Below, piece after piece: positions 53,346 through 62,086 of a DNA stretch of 64,000 bases (positions are counted from its first letter, which is position 1; each line of letters begins with the position of its first letter). This DNA is from Leuconostoc litchii. Its GTDB lineage: Bacteria; Bacillota; Bacilli; Lactobacillales; Lactobacillaceae. A program made the position numbers and the translations under genes. The notes beneath the pieces were generated by a model. It had not been told where the DNA came from. It saw only the letters and a program-made list of their open reading frames with translations, and did not search any database. The DNA lies in assembly GCF_008107645.1 (NCBI RefSeq), contig NZ_SDGY01000005.1, positions 84,790 through 148,789 on the forward strand. Direction: 5' to 3'.

Positions 53346-54611
53346 ATGACAGTTAGTCAGTCCGAAAACGTAGCACAACAGGAACCAGTATCTATAGAGA
53401 AGATGACCAGCGAGCAAAAAGTTGTTCTTGGTTCAACAACTCTGGGCTTTACCTTAGATCATATGGATGCAACTTTTTTATCATTTGCATTGGCTCCTAT
53501 GATTGCTGAACTACATATTACTGGCGCACAAGGTGGTATTATCGCAGCTATGTCGAACTGGGGGGCGCTATTAGGAAGCCTTTTGTTTGGTATTTTAGCG
53601 GATCGTATTGGTCGTGTTAAGGTTTTATCTTATACAATTATGTTGGTAACTTTTGCAACAGTTATTTTGGCATTTTTGGACAATACACATACAATTTATG
53701 CAGCTCGCTTCTTGTTAGGAATGGGAACTGGTGGTGAGTATGGTGTAAGTATGGCATTAATTGCCGAGAGTTTTAGAGCTAGTCGGGTAGGTCGAATGAG
53801 TTCTATTACAGCAATTGGTGGACAGGTTGGTGCTATACTTGCTGCAATTTTGGCAACATTAATTATGCCGTCATTTGGTTGGCGCGGTTTGTTTATGCTA
53901 GGATTTTTGCCACTAATCGTTGTGTACATTGTTCGTCGTCATCTAAAGGAAACACCTGAGTTTGAACAGTTACAATCTGAGTACAAGACTGGTAAAAAGA
54001 AATTTAACTTTGCAACGATTGCTAACACACCTAAGCGTGCTTACACATCCTTTGTGTTGATTATCATGTTGACGATACAAACAGCTGGTTATTATGGCTT
54101 GATGAATTGGCTACCAACCATTATGCGTAAGCAACTAGGTATAACAGAAACTATTACAGCTGGATATGTTAATCTTGGCATGATACCAATTATTCTAGGT
54201 ATGGCGATAGGAATGTTTACGTTTGGGACAGTTTTGGATCACATCGGACCTCGCAGGGCATTTGCTATATTCTTAGTTGCTTCAGCACTGATGATTTATG
54301 TATTTACATTTGCGTATAACATGTGGACGTTAACCATTTTAGGCGCATTAGTTGGATTTTTCTCTAATGGCATGTATGGTGGATTCGGCGCAGTAATTAG
54401 TCGATTATATCCTTCAGAAATTAGAGCTACAGCAGCTAATACATTGATGGGTTCAGGACGTGCAATTGGTGCATTTTCATCGGTCGTGATTGGCTGGATT
54501 ATGGATAACTATAGTGTTGCGACTGTGATGTTAAGCCTATCTCTAATGTATATGGTTAGTCTAATATTCATGTTGACAATCCCTGGTTTTAAAAAACTAG
54601 GACGTAATTAA
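53346..54611 (+). CDS. MFS transporter, organic-acid or sugar:proton symporter type
   Basis: The 421-residue carrier has 12 predicted helices and the MFS loop 2-3 motif GILADRIGRVKVLS near residue 78. Its second-half counterpart is FGTVLDHIGPRRAFAIF near 295. The helix-1 DHMDATFLSFALAPM and RFLLGMGTGGEYGVSMALIAE segments are those of the aromatic/carboxylic acid symporter branch (AAHS/SHS) as well as sugar porters. The substrate is not certain. GGAGG precedes the ATG, and a terminator follows. Confidence 0.86.
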   Translation: MTVSQSENVAQQEPVSIEKMTSEQKVVLGSTTLGFTLDHMDATFLSFALAPMIAELHITGAQGGIIAAMSNWGALLGSLLFGILADRIGRVKVLSYTIMLVTFATVILAFLDNTHTIYAARFLLGMGTGGEYGVSMALIAESFRASRVGRMSSITAIGGQVGAILAAILATLIMPSFGWRGLFMLGFLPLIVVYIVRRHLKETPEFEQLQSEYKTGKKKFNFATIANTPKRAYTSFVLIIMLTIQTAGYYGLMNWLPTIMRKQLGITETITAGYVNLGMIPIILGMAIGMFTFGTVLDHIGPRRAFAIFLVASALMIYVFTFAYNMWTLTILGALVGFFSNGMYGGFGAVISRLYPSEIRATAANTLMGSGRAIGAFSSVVIGWIMDNYSVATVMLSLSLMYMVSLIFMLTIPGFKKLGRN

Positions 54612-54627
54612 TATTTTAATAAATTTT

Positions 54628-54659
54628 AAAAGAGCATTTATTCATAAATGCTCTTTTTT
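54628..54659 (+). terminator. Terminator after the MFS gene
   Basis: AGAGCATTTAT pairs perfectly with ATAAATGCTCT around two central bases, followed by a T run. Confidence 0.92.
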
Positions 54660-54670
54660 AGTTTGTTTAT

Positions 54671-54684
54671 GTGAATCGGCTCAC
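54671..54684. promoter_or_regulatory. GTGA-N6-TCAC palindrome upstream of adh
   Basis: GTGAATCGGCTCAC lies 100 bases before the alcohol dehydrogenase gene. It resembles Rex (TTGTGAA-N4-TTCACAA) and Crp/Fnr sites but has imperfect flanks. Rex control of fermentative dehydrogenases makes it worth testing. Confidence 0.35.
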
Positions 54685-54783
54685 GAACAAGGTTTGGTCG
54701 AGCTTAAATTATACTTTACAAATACAGTAATAAGGGTTAAAATTAATTGTAAATAAGTTCACATACAAGAAAGAGGTTAAAAA

Positions 54784-55836
54784 ATGAAAGCAGCAGTTGT
54801 TCGTAACGTAAATGATGGTTATGTCGATTTAGTTGATGATTGGCAACCACGTGCGTTATCATTTGGGGATGCATTGGTTGATATTGAATATGTTGGTCTT
54901 TGCCATACTGATTTACACTGTGCAAATGGTGATTTTGGTGATCCTAATAAAATTGGTGAACGTAATGGCAATTTCAGACGTGTTATCGGACACGAGGGTG
55001 TCGGACGTGTTGCTAAATTAGGTGAAGGTGCTGATGCCTATCTTGAAGTCGGTGACCGTGTTTCAATTGCTTGGTTTTACGATGCCTGTGGCGTTTGTGA
55101 TTACTGCGTATCAGGAAATGAAACATTCTGCCGTAAAGTTCGTAACTCAGGTTATACAATTGATGGTGCGATGTCACAACAAGCTGTTGTAAATGCTAAA
55201 TATGCTGTCAAGGTTCCCGAAGGTTTGGATCCTGTTGAGGCTACATCTATTACTTGTGCTGGTGTCACAATGTATAAAGCATTAAAAGTTGGTGAAACTA
55301 AGCCTGGTGAGTGGGTGTCTGTTCATGGTGCTGGTGGTTTAGGTAATTTGGCCGTTCAATATGCACACAGCGTATTTGGTGCACATGTTGCTGTTATTGA
55401 TGGTAATGATGATAAGCTAGCAGCTGCGAAGGCTAATGGCGCCGAAGTACTTGTTAACCGTAAGAAGGAAGATGTTGTTGCTAAGGTTAATGAATTAACT
55501 GGTGGCGTACACAACGCTCAAGTGACTGCTGTTAATGATGCAGCGTTCTCACAAGCTGTTAATGTATTGCGTCCTATGGGTAAACTTGTCGCTGTTGCTT
55601 TGCCACAAGGGGACATGGCTTTGAATATTGCTAAAACAGTTCTTGATGGTATCGAAGTTCGTGGATCTTTAGTTGGTACACGAGCAGATTTGAAAGAGGC
55701 ATTCCAATTTGGTGCTGAAGGAAAAGTTAAGCCAATTGTTGAAACTGTTGCTTTCCAAGACATGAATGATATCATTGATGAAATGAAGGCTGGTTCAATT
55801 ACTGGTCGTAAGGTTATCGATTTTACAACACTTTAA
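54784..55836 (+). CDS. adhP: Zinc-dependent alcohol dehydrogenase (AdhA/AdhP type)
   Basis: The 350-residue medium-chain dehydrogenase has catalytic zinc ligands in [14 protein letters not shown] near residue 37 and GHEGVGRV near 68, the four-cysteine structural zinc site ([16 protein letters not shown] near 95-110) and the NAD fingerprint [13 protein letters not shown] near 175. In heterofermenters such enzymes reduce acetaldehyde to ethanol to regenerate NAD+, downstream of the phosphoketolase's acetyl phosphate. AAGAGG precedes the ATG. Confidence 0.93.
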   Translation: MKAAVVRNVNDGYVDLVDDWQPRALSFGDALVDIEYVGLCHTDLHCANGDFGDPNKIGERNGNFRRVIGHEGVGRVAKLGEGADAYLEVGDRVSIAWFYDACGVCDYCVSGNETFCRKVRNSGYTIDGAMSQQAVVNAKYAVKVPEGLDPVEATSITCAGVTMYKALKVGETKPGEWVSVHGAGGLGNLAVQYAHSVFGAHVAVIDGNDDKLAAAKANGAEVLVNRKKEDVVAKVNELTGGVHNAQVTAVNDAAFSQAVNVLRPMGKLVAVALPQGDMALNIAKTVLDGIEVRGSLVGTRADLKEAFQFGAEGKVKPIVETVAFQDMNDIIDEMKAGSITGRKVIDFTTL

Positions 55837-55840
55837 TAAT

Positions 55841-55881
55841 AAAAAACCTAAACAACCGTCAACGGTTGTTTAGGTTTTTTT
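55841..55881. terminator. Bidirectional terminator between adh and VOC gene
   Basis: A perfect 19-bp stem (A6 CCTAAACAACCGT and its complement) with A and T tracts serves the convergent genes. Confidence 0.93.
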
Positions 55882-55883
55882 AT

Positions 55884-56216
55884 TTATAGATTAGCTTCTA
55901 ATACAATTGTGTTTCCTTCGGAATCATGTATTGAAAAGGCAATTTTATTGCTGAATCGTTCTTCTGGTTCACCAATGATGGGCACAAAGTTATTGCGCAA
56001 ATGTTTTCGTAGTTCCGTTTGATGGTCACGAACCAGCATTTCGAGTTTATCTGTAGGTTCACCGGAAACAAAAATAATATCCTCACCATCTATAACCAGA
56101 TGACGACCACTTTGGTGGCCGGATTGTGGTAAATCAAAAACATCGCGCCAAAAGCGATAAGCTCGGTTAGTATCAGTAGCAGGAATTGTTTTAATGTTCA
56201 GTTTACGTGGTTTCAT
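55884..56216 (-). CDS. VOC-superfamily (glyoxalase/bleomycin-resistance fold) protein
   Basis: The 110-residue protein has one VOC module: IKTIPATDTNRAYRFWRDVFDLP at the N terminus, a central HLVIDGEDIIFVSGEP strand pair, and the closing NKIAFSIHDSEGNTIVLEANL with a candidate metal-ligand Glu. Such small proteins act as dimers; the substrate is not evident. The ATG has no Shine-Dalgarno and follows a TATACT -10 by nine bases, so the transcript may be leaderless. Confidence 0.78.
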   Translation of the reverse strand: MKPRKLNIKTIPATDTNRAYRFWRDVFDLPQSGHQSGRHLVIDGEDIIFVSGEPTDKLEMLVRDHQTELRKHLRNNFVPIIGEPEERFSNKIAFSIHDSEGNTIVLEANL

Positions 56217-56293
56217 AATAATTATAGTATAGCTGATTTTTATATTTTTTCAACAAAGTTGTTGATATATGTCTAATTTAATCAGCTAAAGTA

Positions 56294-56302
56294 TGGTAAA
56301 CT
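56294..56302 (+). promoter_or_regulatory. Extended -10 of the ABC-F gene (candidate leaderless)
   Basis: TGGTAAACT lies seven bases before the ATG at 56310 and no Shine-Dalgarno sequence is present. Transcription would begin at or within two bases of the start codon. Confidence 0.5.
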
Positions 56303-56309
56303 TATTGTT

Positions 56310-57866
56310 ATGGCATTATTAGAAATTTCAGGCCTTTCAATGGCCTACGCAGAAAAAACTTTATATGAAGATGCAGCATTTGAACTACAAGCTGGAGAAC
56401 ACATGGGAATTGTTGGCCAAAATGGTGCTGGTAAGTCAACGCTTATCAAAATCATTACAGGACAGGAACTCCCTCTTTCTGGTAAAATTGAATGGCAAAA
56501 AGGCTTAAAAGTGGGTTATTTAGATCAGTATGCAGAAATTCCTGAAGGAATGACACTGGTCGATTTTTTGCATACTGCTTATCAAGATTTGTATGATAAG
56601 CAAGATCGTATTACAGAACTATACAATGAATATGCAGAGAGTCTATCTGACAAATTGTTAGAACGTGCTGGTCGTATGCAAGAAGAACTTGACGCCGCTG
56701 GCTTTTATGATGTGGATACTAAAATTGAACGTGTGATTTCTGGACTTGGTTTGGAAGCCATCGGACGCACTAGAGAATTAGAATCAATGTCTGGCGGACA
56801 ACGTGCAAAAGTAATTTTAGCTAAATTATTGCTAGAAAATGATGATGTGATCATTTTAGATGAACCAACAAACTATCTTGATGTGGCACATATTGAATGG
56901 TTGGAAGACTTTTTGCAGTCTTTTGAAGGTTCAGCAATGATTATCTCGCACGATTTTGACTTTTTAGATAAAGTAACGAATGCTATTATTGATTTATCAT
57001 TCGGGAAAATAACTAAGTTCCGTGGATCGTTTAAGAAGGCTATGCGTCAAAAGGATGAACGTGCAGAACAGCAATTGCGCCAGTATGAGAAACAACAGGG
57101 TGAGATTGAGAAAGCGCAGAAATTTATTGCTAAAAACAAGGCGCGTGCTTCAACATCTAAACAAGCTAAGTCACGAGAAAAAATGCTGGCTAGAATGGAC
57201 CGTGTTGACCCACCTTCAGAGGTGCTACAAGCTAAATTCAATTTTCCTTATGTCAACTCTCAGTCTGCAAATGCATTAACAGTAAACGAATTATCAGTTG
57301 GTTATGTAACGCCCGTATTGGAGCCAGTAACTTTTTCGATGACTTCAGGTCAAAAAGTTGTTTTTAAGGGGTTCAATGGTGCCGGTAAATCAACGTTAAT
57401 CAAATCGATTTTGGGTGTTATTCCAGCACTTGGTGGTGATGCAGAGTTTTCACCTTCCGCAGTTGTGAATTATTTTGATCAGGATTTAGAATGGGATAAT
57501 GATCAAAAAACACCATTGCAAGAAATGCAGGATCGTTTTCCTAAATTAGAGCCGAAAGCTTTACGTACACGTTTAGCTGCCGCTGGTATTAACGCTGAAA
57601 ATGCACAAAAACCATTGAAGCAACTATCTGGTGGTGAACAAACTAAAGTTAAATTGGCTATTATGGAAATGAAACCAAGTAATTTCTTAATTTTAGATGA
57701 GCCAACAAATCATCTTGATGAAGGTACCAAAAATGCGTTACGTGCAGCGATTGATAAATTTCCAGGAAATGTTATTATCGTTTCACACGAAACTAGCTTC
57801 ACAAAGGGCTTAGGAGATAAAGAGTTAAACGTTGCCGCTTTGAGTTATAAAGAAGAGGCAGAATAG
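56310..57866 (+). CDS. ABC-F family ATPase (YkpA/YbiT-like)
   Basis: The 518-residue protein has two ABC domains on one chain: Walker A GQNGAGKST near residue 36 and GFNGAGKST near 355, signatures MSGGQRAK near 156 and LSGGEQTK near 435, and Walker B VIILDEPTNYLD and FLILDEPTNHLD. They are joined by a charged P-site tRNA-interaction-type linker (about residues 235-300, ending KSREKMLARMDR). There is no membrane part. ABC-F proteins act on ribosomes, either as translation factors or, in some branches, antibiotic protectors; this one looks like a housekeeping member. Confidence 0.9.
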   Translation: MALLEISGLSMAYAEKTLYEDAAFELQAGEHMGIVGQNGAGKSTLIKIITGQELPLSGKIEWQKGLKVGYLDQYAEIPEGMTLVDFLHTAYQDLYDKQDRITELYNEYAESLSDKLLERAGRMQEELDAAGFYDVDTKIERVISGLGLEAIGRTRELESMSGGQRAKVILAKLLLENDDVIILDEPTNYLDVAHIEWLEDFLQSFEGSAMIISHDFDFLDKVTNAIIDLSFGKITKFRGSFKKAMRQKDERAEQQLRQYEKQQGEIEKAQKFIAKNKARASTSKQAKSREKMLARMDRVDPPSEVLQAKFNFPYVNSQSANALTVNELSVGYVTPVLEPVTFSMTSGQKVVFKGFNGAGKSTLIKSILGVIPALGGDAEFSPSAVVNYFDQDLEWDNDQKTPLQEMQDRFPKLEPKALRTRLAAAGINAENAQKPLKQLSGGEQTKVKLAIMEMKPSNFLILDEPTNHLDEGTKNALRAAIDKFPGNVIIVSHETSFTKGLGDKELNVAALSYKEEAE

Positions 57867-57935
57867 TATCGTTAGATACAGTAATTAGTATGACAATTAA
57901 CCAGTTTGTATACGGGTTTGTCGGAATTTTGGGTA

Positions 57936-57964
57936 TTGCTATTCGGACGAAATTCTGGTATATT
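57936..57964 (+). promoter_or_regulatory. tRNA-Ser promoter
   Basis: TTGCTA (57936-57941) and TATATT (57959-57964), preceded by TGG, are 17 bases apart. The tRNA starts 12 bases downstream. Confidence 0.75.
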
Positions 57965-57976
57965 AGTTATTGTTAT

Positions 57977-58064
57977 GGAGAAGTACTCAAGCGGCTGAAG
58001 AGGCGCCCTTGCTAAGGGTGTAGACGTGTTAAAGCGTGCGAGGGTTCGAATCCCTTCTTCTCCA
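57977..58064 (+). tRNA. tRNA-Ser (anticodon GCT)
   Basis: The 88-base class II tRNA has acceptor GGAGAAG / CTTCTCC, anticodon loop TTGCTAA within a CCC/GGG-containing stem, a long variable arm (TAGACGTGTTAAAGCGTGC) and the T-loop GGTTCGAATCC. The base after the acceptor stem is A, whereas many bacterial tRNA-Ser carry G there. CCA is not encoded. Confidence 0.95.
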
Positions 58065-58079
58065 TTTAGCATTTCATGG

Positions 58080-58121
58080 CGTTGCATAAGGTTTCAAAAC
58101 CTTAATGTAACGTTTTTTTTA
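58080..58121 (+). terminator. Terminator after tRNA-Ser
   Basis: CGTTGCATAAGGTTT pairs with AAACCTTAATGTAACG (a few mismatches in the middle) around TCA and runs into T8. Confidence 0.88.
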
Positions 58122-58141
58122 TTAGAAAATAATACTGATAA

Positions 58142-58253
58142 TTGCTGTTCTAAATCTAAGTATGATAGAATTAAATCAGTTAAATATTGAAACGGTTGAG
58201 TGTAAGCTTCAAGAGTAGTTAGTCGGGGAACTAGCTGTTTTTGAAGTTTTTTT
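58142..58253 (+). promoter_or_regulatory. Promoter and leader hairpin of the antiporter gene
   Basis: TTGCTG (58142-58147) and TAGAAT (58166-58171) are 18 bases apart. The leader forms a hairpin with CTTCAA / TTGAAG outside (58207-58246) and TAGTT / AACTA inside, followed by T7, then a ribosome site within 15 bases. It looks like an attenuator or a conditional terminator. I recognise no riboswitch class. Confidence 0.5.
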
Positions 58254-58273
58254 ATGCATTAAAAGGAGAAATA

Positions 58274-59236
58274 ATGAGTTATTTATTAATTATATTATTA
58301 ATTATTAGTACAAAGATTTTGGGTAAGATAGGTATTCACTTTGGTTTATCTGAGGTTGTTGGGCAATTATTGGCTGGTGTTTTTTTAGGTGCAAGTCTAC
58401 TGAATTTGGTTCAACCTACGTCTACTATGCATTGGATTGCTGAGACAGGTGTTTTTTTGCTCATGCTTAATTCTGGTTTAGAATCGAATCTTAAAGAAAT
58501 GAAAAAATACGTAAAGTCTTCATCTTTGATTGCGATTATGGGTGTTATAGTACCAATGATTACTTTTCCAGTAGTTTTTTTTCTACTCAGCTACTCTAGT
58601 GTAGTTTCTTTGTTTGCTGGAATTGTATTTTCGGCTACGTCTATCTCAATTACATTGGCGGTTTTAGCCGAACAAAAAAAGTTGGCTACAGCAATGGGCA
58701 CCATTATAGTTTCTGCTGCGATACTAGACGATATTATAGCATTATTAGCCGTAACGATTTTTTCGGTTTTTGTAGGTGGCGGAACATTGGGAATCAGTAG
58801 TTTGTTACCATTGATGGGTTTTATTATTGGAATGCTTCTTAAAAAATTTAATTTCTCGGATAATGTAGTTGCAGTGACTACAAGAGTAGGAAATTTATTC
58901 TTTTATCCTGTGTTCTTTGGATCTATTGGGTTGGGAATCGATATACAAAAATTAGACGGTAAAGTAATGCCGATTATTATTTTCAGTATATTGGCAATAC
59001 TTACAAAATTTAGTGGTTCTTTATTCGGTGCCAGACTTTCTGGTTTGAGTAGGGAAATTGCCAATGCCATTGGTGCGGGCATGATTTCTAGGGGGGAAAT
59101 GGCACTTGTTATTGTTCAAATTGGTATTTCCGCAAATCTGATTAACGATATCACATCGGCGGAGTTCGTTGTTACAGTCATTATTTCAACTATAGTAGCA
59201 CCCATTATGATGAAACCATTGTTCGCTAAAGTTTGA
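58274..59236 (+). CDS. CPA2-family cation:proton antiporter, short form
   Basis: The protein (320 residues from this start) shows NapA/KefB-type features: LSEVVGQLLAGVFLGASLLN near residue 24, FLLMLNSGLESNL near 70, SATSISITLAVL near 122 and ILDDIIALL near 150 with the ion-binding Asp pair. It ends IGAGMISRGEMALVIVQIG. Family members are usually about 380-400 residues. Here the region between the ILDD helix and the FFGSIGLGI helix is roughly 60 residues shorter than I would expect, perhaps two helices. The frame is intact. AAGGAG precedes the ATG at 58274; the upstream extension crosses the leader hairpin. Confidence 0.78.
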   Translation: MSYLLIILLIISTKILGKIGIHFGLSEVVGQLLAGVFLGASLLNLVQPTSTMHWIAETGVFLLMLNSGLESNLKEMKKYVKSSSLIAIMGVIVPMITFPVVFFLLSYSSVVSLFAGIVFSATSISITLAVLAEQKKLATAMGTIIVSAAILDDIIALLAVTIFSVFVGGGTLGISSLLPLMGFIIGMLLKKFNFSDNVVAVTTRVGNLFFYPVFFGSIGLGIDIQKLDGKVMPIIIFSILAILTKFSGSLFGARLSGLSREIANAIGAGMISRGEMALVIVQIGISANLINDITSAEFVVTVIISTIVAPIMMKPLFAKV

Positions 59237-59522
59237 CTTTCTTGTCATCTAGCTGAGTAGCAAAAACTAGAATATAATCGTTAGATTTGCTAGTAGAAAA
59301 TCAGAAAAAGAAAAAATACGGCGGTCCAAAATATACATAATGTATATATATATTTATCCAATAAACAGACTGCGAATCTAAATACTGATTATAGGCTGCA
59401 AAGATCCATTATGAAATAATGATATACTTAAGGATGAAGGACGCGCTATCCGTAAACATATGCGCTGTGTCAGAATTACTAAAAAGTTTAAATAGAGCAT
59501 TTCTTGAAGAGGAGGGTTAAAA

Positions 59523-60095
59523 TTGACAATACTAGATGACATGATCAGTGATCCTATAAATATCGAGTATACGAAAAAAGGCTGGAAACCAATATTCACA
59601 GCACCCAAAACAGCAAAAATTGTAATCATTGGTCAAGCACCAGGATTGCGTGTTCAAAATACTGGTATTATGTGGAATGATGCCTCTGGGGACCGATTGC
59701 GTCAATGGTTAGATGTTAGTCGTGAACAGTTCTATAATTCTGGTGATTTTGGTGTTATTCCGATGGACTTTTACTATCCTGGAAAGGGAAAATCAGGTGA
59801 TATACCGCCTAGAAAAAACGTGGCTATGAAATGGCACCCTAAATTACTGCAACAGATGCCTAACAAGCAGTTAACTATTTTAGTTGGATCTTATGCACAA
59901 AAATACTATCTGGATTTACCAAGTCCAGTTAAAATTACTGACGTCATATATGATTATCAGGATTATTTACCGCAATATTTTCCAATTGTTCATCCATCCC
60001 CAAGAAATAATATTTGGTTAAAGAAAAATTCATGGTTTGAACATGATGTTGTACCAGCGTTGCGAAAAATGGTTACTCAAATCCTTAAAAACTAG
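59523..60095 (+). CDS. Uracil-DNA-glycosylase-superfamily protein
   Basis: The 190-residue protein has the UDG-fold motif A GQAPGLRVQNTGIMWNDASGDRLRQWL near residues 38-63 and motif B HPSPRN near 160, as in the YgiT/COG1573-like group that excises uracil or acts on damaged bases. The start is a TTG at 59523, four bases after GGAGGGTTAAAA, one of the best ribosome sites in the window. The 286-base gap upstream contains AT-rich sequence, a GGAT/ATCC and GCGC/GCGC overlapping pair of small hairpins near 59430-59465, and no gene. Confidence 0.8.
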   Translation: MTILDDMISDPINIEYTKKGWKPIFTAPKTAKIVIIGQAPGLRVQNTGIMWNDASGDRLRQWLDVSREQFYNSGDFGVIPMDFYYPGKGKSGDIPPRKNVAMKWHPKLLQQMPNKQLTILVGSYAQKYYLDLPSPVKITDVIYDYQDYLPQYFPIVHPSPRNNIWLKKNSWFEHDVVPALRKMVTQILKN

Positions 60096-60214
60096 TCACG
60101 GTGGGGTTAGAAGTGCTTACTGAATCGTTATTTTAATAATGGCTTTTTTGTTATTGTCATTGTGTCAATTACGGCTTGAATTTATGTATAATAAAATTCA
60201 TAGGAGAATTAACA

Positions 60215-61384
60215 ATGAATGCAATTTTAAAGGATCAATTTATGATTGATCAGCTATCTGAACATCAAAAACAAGCCATTATAGATATAAATCAATATAT
60301 TAATGAGGGTATTTCTGGTAACAAGCATGCTGTAGCGGTTATTCAAGGTGCTGCTGGAACTGGTAAATCAGTGGTTTTGATGAACTTAGTCACCAAATAT
60401 ATGACTGATAGTCGCTATAAGACAGCGCTAGTCGTCAATCACCCTGAACTTTTTAAAGCTTACCAAGATTTGGCAAGAGATATTCCTGGTATTAAAGAAA
60501 AGAGTATTTTACGTCCAACGGCTTTAATCAATCGTGCACAAAAAAATCATTGGAAATATGATGTCATCTTTGTAGATGAGGCACATTTATTATATTCAAA
60601 ATCAGAACCGTATGCTCATTATCGTGGTGAAAATCAACTTACGGATCTTATGAACTTAGCTAAAGTTGTAGTGGTTGTGTATGATTTTGCGCAAGTATTT
60701 CAATCTAAGATGTATTGGTCTAAAAAATTATTGCGTCAAACAATTTCCGACCATCCTTATAAACAGTTTGATATGGATTTTCAGTATCGAATGGTAGCAA
60801 GCCCTGAACAGGTTGATTGGATGGATAACTTCACGTCAGAAAAAGTATTGACACCATTTCCAAACAACAGCAAGTTTGATTTTAAAGTATTTTCGACTGC
60901 AGGAAGTCTTTATGAGGCCATTAAAAAGAAGAATCATGAAGTAGGTTTAAGTCGAGTGGTTGCAACATCAGGATTTCCACGCATTGATGGTAGACACAAC
61001 GTCGAAATGGATACTTTTTCTTTACCTTGGGATGAATGGGACCCACAACGAACACATTGGGCTAAGCGAGAATCATCAATTACACAAGTTGGAACGATTT
61101 ACACATTACAGGGTTTTGATTTGAATTATGTGGGGATGATTATTGGACCATCGTTTGGTTACGATCCAAAAACGGACAGTATGACAATTATTCCTGAAAA
61201 ATACTCACACAAAGAGATTTTTAAAAAACGTAAGGACATTAAGTTTTCTACTAAGGAGTATAAGGATTTCATTGCTAACGTTTTGAATGTATTAATTAAG
61301 CGTGGTAAGTATGGTATGTACCTAACAGCTTATGATGATGCATTACGTGAACGTCTAGTTGATTTATACCAAAATAAAAAGTAA
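60215..61384 (+). CDS. DUF2075-family P-loop ATPase/helicase-like protein
   Basis: The 389-residue protein has Walker A VIQGAAGTGKSVVL near residue 48, Walker B YDVIFVDEAHLLY near 120, a VVVVYDFAQVFQSK motif near 155, the FQYRMVASPEQVDWMDNF segment near 190, and a C-terminal TIYTLQGFDLNYVGMIIG motif near 300. This order is that of DUF2075 (Schlafen-group-like, superfamily 1-type) ATPases. Cellular role is unknown; related domains occur in mobile and defence genes. The start at 60215 follows AGGAG. Confidence 0.82.
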   Translation: MNAILKDQFMIDQLSEHQKQAIIDINQYINEGISGNKHAVAVIQGAAGTGKSVVLMNLVTKYMTDSRYKTALVVNHPELFKAYQDLARDIPGIKEKSILRPTALINRAQKNHWKYDVIFVDEAHLLYSKSEPYAHYRGENQLTDLMNLAKVVVVVYDFAQVFQSKMYWSKKLLRQTISDHPYKQFDMDFQYRMVASPEQVDWMDNFTSEKVLTPFPNNSKFDFKVFSTAGSLYEAIKKKNHEVGLSRVVATSGFPRIDGRHNVEMDTFSLPWDEWDPQRTHWAKRESSITQVGTIYTLQGFDLNYVGMIIGPSFGYDPKTDSMTIIPEKYSHKEIFKKRKDIKFSTKEYKDFIANVLNVLIKRGKYGMYLTAYDDALRERLVDLYQNKK

Positions 61385-61396
61385 ACCAAATAAATT

Positions 61397-61434
61397 AAAA
61401 AACACCTGGACATTTTAAATGTCCAGGTGTTTTA
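61397..61434. terminator. Bidirectional terminator between DUF2075 and GNAT genes
   Basis: AAAACACCTGGACAT and its perfect complement form a long stem around a TTTA-type loop with A and T tracts on both sides. It serves two convergent genes. Confidence 0.93.
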
Positions 61435-61441
61435 AATTACA

Positions 61442-61987
61442 TTAATGTTCAGAGTGGCTGTTATACCAATCTTTTTGAAAAAGAGCATAATGGTCAATGT
61501 CAACCCACTGTCCATTGTAAAAGACTTCATTCTTTAGTGTTCCTTCTTTAACGAAGCCGTTTTTTTGATACGACTTGATTGCTATCGTATTAAATGAATA
61601 AACACTGAGTTTGATTTTATGCATATTGAGATTATTAAATCCGTAATCCAATATGAGTTGTATTGCCTCTGAACCATAGCCTTGAGAACGGTCTTCTTTT
61701 TTGGGGAATCCTATTGCTAGCTCACAATTATGATTACGGATACTGAGGTCGAATAGCGCAACAAAACCGATAAGTGCATTATCTGAGGTTTTTCTGACAG
61801 TGAACTCAACATTTTCATTACTATTGGATGAACGTCTGAAAATATTTTCCCAATCTTCAGCAGTATAAGGATGAATCATATCATCTGATAGCGGGTTGAC
61901 AAATTCATCATCCCATTGCCAATTAGCTAATTTTTGACCATCTCCTTCATGATAATGTGATAACTTAACTTTTTCGCCTATAAACAT
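61442..61987 (-). CDS. GNAT-family N-acetyltransferase (RimJ/RimL type)
   Basis: The 181-residue protein has the GNAT core: IGFVALFDLSIRNHNCELAIGF (motifs C/D) near residue 72, the acetyl-CoA pyrophosphate loop SQGYGSEAIQLILDYGFNNLNMHKI near 98-122 and SYQKNGFVKEGTLKNEVFYNGQWVDIDHYAL near 140-170. This is the RimJ/RimL/SpeG-like branch. The target could be a ribosomal protein N terminus, a polyamine or an antibiotic. Confidence 0.88.
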   Translation of the reverse strand: MFIGEKVKLSHYHEGDGQKLANWQWDDEFVNPLSDDMIHPYTAEDWENIFRRSSNSNENVEFTVRKTSDNALIGFVALFDLSIRNHNCELAIGFPKKEDRSQGYGSEAIQLILDYGFNNLNMHKIKLSVYSFNTIAIKSYQKNGFVKEGTLKNEVFYNGQWVDIDHYALFQKDWYNSHSEH

Positions 61988-62071
61988 ATTTTCATCTCTT
62001 TTCTTTAAATGTTCTGTTATAAAAAATTTACCGCAACAAATAAAGATTTATAAATCTTAAGTTAGTCCTTG

Positions 62072-62086
62072 AGCAATCGTTTGCTT
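62072..62086. promoter_or_regulatory. cre-like palindrome in the 61988-62343 gap
   Basis: AGCAATCGTTTGCTT contains the palindrome AGCAA-TCGT-TTGCT and on the minus strand matches the cre consensus WTGNAANCGNWNNCW with one mismatch. The rest of this 356-base gap is AT-rich. A TATAAT at 62239-62244 may be the -10 of the surface-protein gene, and GGAGG lies ten bases before its ATG. Confidence 0.4.

Noticed and set aside
57872..58087. Minus-strand ORF across the tRNA-Ser gene
   Set aside because: It is antisense to a well-folded tRNA with promoter and terminator.
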